Assembly (NCBI GenBank): GCA_031178355.1
Contig: JAPSJC010000016.1
Span: 1-36,153 of the forward strand
DNA length: 36,153 nucleotides
Reading direction: 5' to 3'
Source of the DNA: Ureibacillus sp.
Lineage (GTDB): Bacteria; Bacillota; Bacilli; Bacillales_A; Planococcaceae
Both the position numbers and the translations under genes were made by a program. The notes under the pieces were generated by a model. The model was given only the letters and a program-made list of their open reading frames with translations. It was not told where the DNA came from and made no database searches. This document shows positions 31,629 to 36,153 of the stretch, in pieces (positions within the stretch are counted from its first letter, which is position 1; each line of letters starts with the position of its first letter).

Positions 31629-32975
31629 TTATACAAATATCATCCATAAAATGATTGTGAATATAATCGTAGTTACACCCTGTAAAAGCGTTGCCATTGT
31701 TTGTGCTTTGTAAGCTTGTGTAACTTCCATACCACTGTATTGAGTTACTACCCAGAAGAAGCTATCATTCACGTGGGAAACTGTCATTGCTCCTGCACCA
31801 ATAGCCATTACCACTAATGCCAAAGGTAGCGCACCTTCAATTCCAGCAGTAACTAACATAGGTGCAACTAATGTAGATGTAATTACAAGAGCAGTAGTTG
31901 ATGAACCTTGTGCTGTTTTAAGTGCAGCTGCAATAATAAATGGTACGAGTAAGAATAATGAACCTTGAGCTAATGTCCCTAGATCCATTTGCTGTAATAT
32001 TTCGCCTACGCCAGTTTCTTTTATTACCGTACCGAATGAACCGCCTGCTGCAGTTATTAATAAAATTGGAGCTGCATCTTTTAAACTATCCCCAATCCAC
32101 CCTGTTAATGTTTCTTCATTTAACTTTGGTAGTAATGGGAATGCCGCAAACAAACCTAATAACAAGGCAACAATTGGACTACCTAGGAAGCGTAAAACCA
32201 TAACCAATGTAGACTCTGGATCCCCAACTAATGCTGCAATAGAACCAATACCTATTAAGGCAATTGGTAAAACAATTGGTAAGAATGCTTTAAACGTTGA
32301 TGGCATTTTACCAAACGTTTTGATTACTTCTTCATAGTCTAGAGCCTCTTCTTGATCTAGTGGAACTTCAATTTTTGAAGCAACTTTTACTGCCCATAAA
32401 TATCCTACAAATGTAGCTGGAATTGCGACAATTAAACCTACGATAATAATTGTGCCTAAATAATCAGTAGCACCAATATTTCCTGCTGCTGCTATTGGTC
32501 CTGGAGTCGGTGGAACTAGTACATGTGTTGCATATAATCCTGTAGCTAATGCTACACTCATCGATGCAACTGTAACTTTTGCACGTTTTGCTAATGATCT
32601 TTTTAAGCTAGATAGAATTATGAATCCTGAATCACAAAATACTGGTATTGACACGATATAACCGATAATTGACATTGCTAATTGAGGATGCTTAGGTCCT
32701 ACAATTCTTAGTACAACTTCCGCCATACGAAATGCTGCACCTGAACGCTCTAAAATCACACCAATCATTGTTCCAGCTACAATAACTATCCCAATGCTCG
32801 TCATTAAACTACCGAAGCCAGTATTAATATTCGTTACAACATCTAATAATGGCATACCACTTGCAATCCCTACAAAGAAAGCACTAAGTATCAATGACAA
32901 AAATGGATGTAGTTTTAACTTTGCTGTAGCAAATACTACAAACAATACCCCTAACAAAATAACGATAAATAACAT
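31629..32975 (-). CDS. GntP-family gluconate/glycerate:H+ symporter
   Basis: The 448-residue polytopic permease shows GntP features: FCDSGFIILS, THVLVPPTPGPIAAAGNIGA, GSSTTALVITSTLVAPML and SHVNDSFFWVVTQYSGM. Typical length with about 12-14 spans. Only 12 bases separate it from the glycerate kinase gene, so D-glycerate or a sugar acid that yields it is the likely substrate rather than gluconate. Its 3' end is duplicated at 250-541. Confidence 0.93.
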   Translation of the reverse strand: MLFIVILLGVLFVVFATAKLKLHPFLSLILSAFFVGIASGMPLLDVVTNINTGFGSLMTSIGIVIVAGTMIGVILERSGAAFRMAEVVLRIVGPKHPQLAMSIIGYIVSIPVFCDSGFIILSSLKRSLAKRAKVTVASMSVALATGLYATHVLVPPTPGPIAAAGNIGATDYLGTIIIVGLIVAIPATFVGYLWAVKVASKIEVPLDQEEALDYEEVIKTFGKMPSTFKAFLPIVLPIALIGIGSIAALVGDPESTLVMVLRFLGSPIVALLLGLFAAFPLLPKLNEETLTGWIGDSLKDAAPILLITAAGGSFGTVIKETGVGEILQQMDLGTLAQGSLFLLVPFIIAAALKTAQGSSTTALVITSTLVAPMLVTAGIEGALPLALVVMAIGAGAMTVSHVNDSFFWVVTQYSGMEVTQAYKAQTMATLLQGVTTIIFTIILWMIFV

Positions 32976-32987
32976 ACCTTCTCCCCC

Positions 32988-34115
32988 TTAATCTATAAAT
33001 CGTTTAATTGTTTCATATGCCCTTTGAGACAAATATTTAGAAGCTTCCCGCATAGCCATGTCTACGGAAATCGAATCATTCACTACTGATGCAATATCAT
33101 GAAAATATTGCCCCAATATTAACTTGTCTTGATCATCTATATTGCCAGAGATTAGAATTGTTGGAATACCAAGATTGTTTGCACAATCTAACACACCCAT
33201 GGGCGCTTTTCCATGCAATGTTTGACGATCTGATTTACCTTCACCCGTAATAATGACTTGGGCATCTTGAATCTTTTCACGATAATTCATGACATTTAGG
33301 ACCAATTCAATTCCTTGGTGGAATTTTCCCTGTAGAAATGCAATGAGTGCTCCGCCCATACCACCAGCGGCACCTGCTCCCTTATAGTCATGTAATCGAA
33401 TTCCTAATTGTCTTTCCACAACATTTGCCCAGTGTGTTAAAGCTTGATCAAAATAATGAACTTCATCAGCTTTTACACCTTTTTGAGGACCAAATACTGC
33501 TGTTGCACCATTTTCACCTACTAGTGGATTATTTACATCACATGCAATGGCAATGGTTGAATCTTTCAATCTTGTATCCCAATTTGTAAAATCTAGACGA
33601 TTTACATCGTATAAACCATCAATGGCCATTTGTACATCCTGTCCATATTCATCTAGTAAACGTAATCCTAATGCCCTTAACATCCCAACACCCGCATCAT
33701 TTGTAGCACTTCCACCTATACAAATGATAAAGTCTCTATAGCCTTGGTCTAATGCAGTTTGAATCAGTTGCCCAGTCCCAAAAGATGATGCGATTCTTGG
33801 ATTTCTTTCATTGTTATGTAACAGTGTTATTCCTGATGCTGAAGCCATTTCTATAACACAAGTTGACTCGTTACCAAGTACACCAAAGGATGCTTCAATT
33901 TCACGCCCAAGAGGATCGAGTACAGTCGTTTTGACATTGTGGCCATTTGTTGCTAAGACTAGCGCCTCCATCGTCCCCTCACCACCGTCGGCAACAGGTA
34001 GTAAAAGCGTTTCTATCGCGGTGTTTGCTTGCTTTATTCCTCTTTCGATGGCTTGTGCTGCTTCTAATGCTGTTAATGTTCCTTTAAAAGAGTCTGGACT
34101 TATTACTACTTTCAT
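32988..34115 (-). CDS. glxK: Glycerate 2-kinase
   Basis: GlxK phosphorylates D-glycerate to 2-phosphoglycerate. The 375-residue protein has the N-terminal SPDSFKGTLTALEAAQAI, LPVADGGEGTMEAL, CIGGSATNDAGVGML and GEGKSDRQTLHGKAP motifs. The ATG at 34115 follows AAAGGGGG; a frame extending to 34250 would run through the promoter and is rejected. It is first in the operon with the permease and divergent from the CdaR regulator. Confidence 0.94.
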   Translation of the reverse strand: MKVVISPDSFKGTLTALEAAQAIERGIKQANTAIETLLLPVADGGEGTMEALVLATNGHNVKTTVLDPLGREIEASFGVLGNESTCVIEMASASGITLLHNNERNPRIASSFGTGQLIQTALDQGYRDFIICIGGSATNDAGVGMLRALGLRLLDEYGQDVQMAIDGLYDVNRLDFTNWDTRLKDSTIAIACDVNNPLVGENGATAVFGPQKGVKADEVHYFDQALTHWANVVERQLGIRLHDYKGAGAAGGMGGALIAFLQGKFHQGIELVLNVMNYREKIQDAQVIITGEGKSDRQTLHGKAPMGVLDCANNLGIPTILISGNIDDQDKLILGQYFHDIASVVNDSISVDMAMREASKYLSQRAYETIKRFID

Positions 34116-34131
34116 CCACATCCCCCTTTCG

Positions 34132-34145
34132 ATTAAGCGCTTACA
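34132..34145 (-). promoter_or_regulatory. Candidate CcpA (cre) site
   Basis: On the minus strand TGTAAGCGCTTAAT fits the cre consensus TGNAANCGNWNNCW at all defined positions but one. It lies between the probable -10 and the ribosome site of glxK, where CcpA would block transcription when glucose is present. Confidence 0.6.
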
Positions 34146-34148
34146 ATA

Positions 34149-34184
34149 ATTATAATGACAGACTATGGAAAAAAGCATTATAAT
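34149..34184. promoter_or_regulatory. Overlapping divergent promoters of glxK and cdaR
   Basis: For cdaR (plus): ATGACA (34155-34160), 18 bp, TATAAT (34179-34184). For glxK (minus): TGCTTT (34172-34177), 17 bp, TATAAT (34149-34154). The two promoters overlap face to face, so one regulator bound here could affect both. Confidence 0.55.
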
Positions 34185-34240
34185 AAAAGTACAAATTAAC
34201 TGTATTAGTACAGATATATTTTTATACGAGGTGTATAAAT

Positions 34241-35314
34241 TTGCTTTCAATTAAATTAGCCGAAGAAATTGTTCACCAAACGATGATGAGACTACATTAC
34301 AATATCAATGTGATTAGTACGGACGGTGTAATATTAGCATCAGGTGATAAAGAACGAATTGATTCAATACACGATGGAGCCATCGAGGTCGCGAAAACAG
34401 GTTTACCACTTTTAATTGATGCAAGTCTTTCTGTGGAATATCCAAATTGTAAACCTGGTATAAACTTACCAATAAGATTTCACGAGAAGATTATAGGAGT
34501 AATTGGAATTACGGGACATCCCAATGAACTCCAAGATATTGCAAATTTAGTTCAGTTAACGACAGAAATGATTGTGCATCAGGTTTTAACTGAAAGTAAA
34601 AGTGAATGGCAAAGAAAAAATGGCGATTTTATTTTTAAAGCATTAATTGAAGATGTACCAATGGACAGTTCATTCACAGAGAGAATTCAAAAACTCCCAT
34701 TCCAATTGGAAGGACCCTTTCAAATTATATTAATCAAGCAAATCAGTGATGTCTCATCAAACACATTATCTCTTAACCTAGAAAATATTTTGTATCGTCA
34801 ACCTGCTCTCTTTGGACAAATTCAATTAAATGAATACTACCTTTTGTTATGTGGACATTCAGTTAAAATGTCAAAGGAGACATTACAACAAATTATTAAC
34901 CTCCAGAAAAAGTTTGGAATTTATATTGGGATTAGTCCAACTGTCAGTGAATTAAATGAATTGTCTTATGCCTATACAGGGGCAAAAACTGCTCTCTCAT
35001 TTTCAAATGATAGTCAAAAGATTACTAATTTTGAGGAAGTAGAGGTATATACTTTATTTAAGAAAAGTAGTAGTTACGAGATCGGTAAATTTTTAAGAAA
35101 GCTAGATGGGTTAACTGAAAAATTAACTAACACCTTAGTTACCTATTTTGATAGTAATTTACAGTTAAATATTTGTGCTAATCGATTAGGGATACATCGT
35201 CATACATTAACTTATCGCCTAAATAAAGTTTTTGAAATAACAGGCTATAATCCTCAGAATTTTGAAGATGCATTTTTATTAAAGTTAGCACTAACATTGA
35301 GTAAACAACGTTAA
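34241..35314 (+). CDS. CdaR-family sugar-diacid regulator
   Basis: The 357-residue activator has the N-terminal diacid-recognition domain (LAEEIVHQTMMRLHYNINVI, VEYPNCKPGINLPI, IIGVIGITG) and a C-terminal PucR-type helix-turn-helix (about 305-355, LNICANRLGIHRHTLTYRLNKV). The start is a TTG 8 bases behind GAGG. CdaR members respond to glycerate, glucarate or galactarate. Being divergent from glxK-permease it is very probably their activator. Confidence 0.93.
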   Translation: MLSIKLAEEIVHQTMMRLHYNINVISTDGVILASGDKERIDSIHDGAIEVAKTGLPLLIDASLSVEYPNCKPGINLPIRFHEKIIGVIGITGHPNELQDIANLVQLTTEMIVHQVLTESKSEWQRKNGDFIFKALIEDVPMDSSFTERIQKLPFQLEGPFQIILIKQISDVSSNTLSLNLENILYRQPALFGQIQLNEYYLLLCGHSVKMSKETLQQIINLQKKFGIYIGISPTVSELNELSYAYTGAKTALSFSNDSQKITNFEEVEVYTLFKKSSSYEIGKFLRKLDGLTEKLTNTLVTYFDSNLQLNICANRLGIHRHTLTYRLNKVFEITGYNPQNFEDAFLLKLALTLSKQR

Positions 35315-35433
35315 CGAACCTCTATTCACTCTATGATTCTAATACTTACAAAATACTGTAATAAAGTAAAAAGGAGTCATTTGGACCCCTTGTCTTACTA
35401 ATTTAATTATAAAACTAACTTCAAGTTAGTATA

Positions 35434-35466
35434 AGGTTGTTGGGTAGCGTTCCAACAACCTTTTCT
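35434..35466 (+). terminator. Terminator behind the cdaR-type gene
   Basis: AGGTTGTTGG (35434-35443) pairs with CCAACAACCT (35452-35461), followed by TTTTCTGT. A smaller hairpin CTAACTT/AAGTTAG lies at 35416-35429. Confidence 0.85.
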
Positions 35467-35515
35467 GTGTCTCCCATGAGATTTAACCGAAGGCATTTTA
35501 ACTAGGATTATTCTA

Positions 35516-36153
35516 TTAAATACCAACGGGTTTATGTTTATTTAAAAAATCAATGAAATCAACACCCACTTTTGACAGTGGTTTTGATTTTTTCACATAT
35601 AACAGTATATTTCGTTTCGAAAGTTCATCATTAATTTTGTAAAAATATACTTTATCAGTTTCTTCTAAATAACGTGTTAGTCCAGCACGTACAAACGATA
35701 TCCCTTTCCCATTACATGCAAGATAATAGGATGTTAGCAACTGATCGAGGTACATTGATACTTTAGGAGTAAAACCGGCTTTTCGACACATTTTCAATCC
35801 TCTCTTATAAGAATCATTTCCTTTCTTCATCAGTAGGAAATTTTCATTTATAAATTCACTTAAGCAAACTTTAGGATACACTTCACTCATGAAGTGACCA
35901 CTACTTACTTCTTTAAAAGTAAGACGATAGTTTCTCAATTTATTATTAATTTCATATTCGCTTGGTACGGCCAGTACAATCTGTTCTTCTGCCCACACAA
36001 ACGAATCAAAAACCTTCGGATCTCTATTTTCAACATCGATGATAATATCAACCTCTCCAGATCGCAGGTTTTTCATTAAATCATCTGCATTTCCCTCAAT
36101 AAGATTTACCGTATAATCGGGGTATTCTCTTTTAAACTCTTGAACTATAGTTG
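35516..36153 (-). CDS. LysR-family regulator, C-terminal part (cut by window edge)
   Basis: The frame is open to the window edge and encodes about 212 residues of a LysR substrate-binding domain: IVQEFKREYPDYTVNLIEG, LRSGEVDIIIDVENRD, a central effector-domain segment with two cysteines, and LACNGKGISFVRAGLTRYL near the end. The helix-turn-helix part lies outside. The internal ATG at 36076 is not the start. Target and effector cannot be told. Confidence 0.85.
   Translation of the reverse strand, partial: TIVQEFKREYPDYTVNLIEGNADDLMKNLRSGEVDIIIDVENRDPKVFDSFVWAEEQIVLAVPSEYEINNKLRNYRLTFKEVSSGHFMSEVYPKVCLSEFINENFLLMKKGNDSYKRGLKMCRKAGFTPKVSMYLDQLLTSYYLACNGKGISFVRAGLTRYLEETDKVYFYKINDELSKRNILLYVKKSKPLSKVGVDFIDFLNKHKPVGI

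Noticed and set aside
32988-34250. Longer glycerate kinase reading to 34250
   Set aside because: The extra 45 residues run through the divergent promoters and overlap the cdaR start; the ATG at 34115 has the GGGGG ribosome site.
1-36153. CRISPR array, tRNA, rRNA or prophage module
   Set aside because: No regularly spaced repeats, no cloverleaf or rRNA sequence and no phage structural or integrase genes were recognised.

Overview
The window looks like chromosome of a low-GC, spore-former-type Firmicute of the Bacillaceae/Planococcaceae kind (Lysinibacillus, Psychrobacillus or Solibacillus-like). Evidence: strong AGGAGG ribosome sites, a qoxABCD-type aa3 quinol oxidase, a YfmQ protein, a Firmicute-type coproheme decarboxylase, a candidate CcpA site and IS1182-type debris. 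No rRNA, tRNA, CRISPR or phage module is visible. The species call is inference.

Layout. (1) 1-6300 is a redox/electrophile-stress block: a YwnB-like NAD(P)-binding protein, a FrnE/DsbA-like protein and a DoxX protein on the minus strand, divergent from an Rrf2/YwnA-like regulator, then a decayed IS1182-type element, a second DsbA-like protein, and a two-domain SnoaL-like lipoprotein. The ywnB-like, Rrf2 and SnoaL promoters share 19-bp operators of the form TGTAAY-N7-RTTACA, in two cases lying over the -10. (2) 6300-9660 holds a decayed stretch, YfmQ, DeoC and an Orn/Lys/Arg decarboxylase. (3) 10215-11645 is a MocR/GabR-type regulator. (4) 12110-16982 is qoxABCD followed by a Sco-type assembly lipoprotein and a small membrane protein. 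(5) 17079-24795 is an all-minus set: PAP2/haloperoxidase-like lipoprotein, iron-type alcohol dehydrogenase, TrpF-like barrel, NspC-type decarboxylase, ChdC/HemQ, and two aminotransferases. (6) 25244-28272 is a two-component system followed by a tandem DUF4822 lipoprotein. (7) 28400-31226 is a decayed paiB/lysE pair, an intact PaiB and a second MocR regulator. (8) 31629-35314 is a GntP-family permease, glycerate kinase and a divergent CdaR regulator, followed by a LysR gene cut by the window edge.

The most interesting signal is a regulon visible in the DNA. Five intergenic regions carry the same direct repeat, [C]RTCCA-core 10-mers (ACCATCCAAT / ACCATCCATT) exactly 24 bp apart. In four of them the proximal repeat ends 19-20 bp before a good -10; at the fifth, upstream of the decarboxylase, the -10 is poor. 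The sites lie upstream of the MocR gene itself, the aminotransferase/ChdC/NspC operon, the TrpF-like/alcohol dehydrogenase operon, the PAP2 lipoprotein, and (at long range) the Orn/Lys/Arg decarboxylase-deoC pair. A sixth, divergent site precedes a 29-codon remnant of a second MocR gene. These operons are separated by the qox operon yet appear to form one MocR-controlled amine/amino-acid pathway whose product I cannot name.

The window also records much gene decay: a 3' fragment of the GntP permease duplicated about 31 kb away, a ywnB-like fragment, an IS1182 transposase fossil, a paiB/lysE fusion remnant and the mocR stub.
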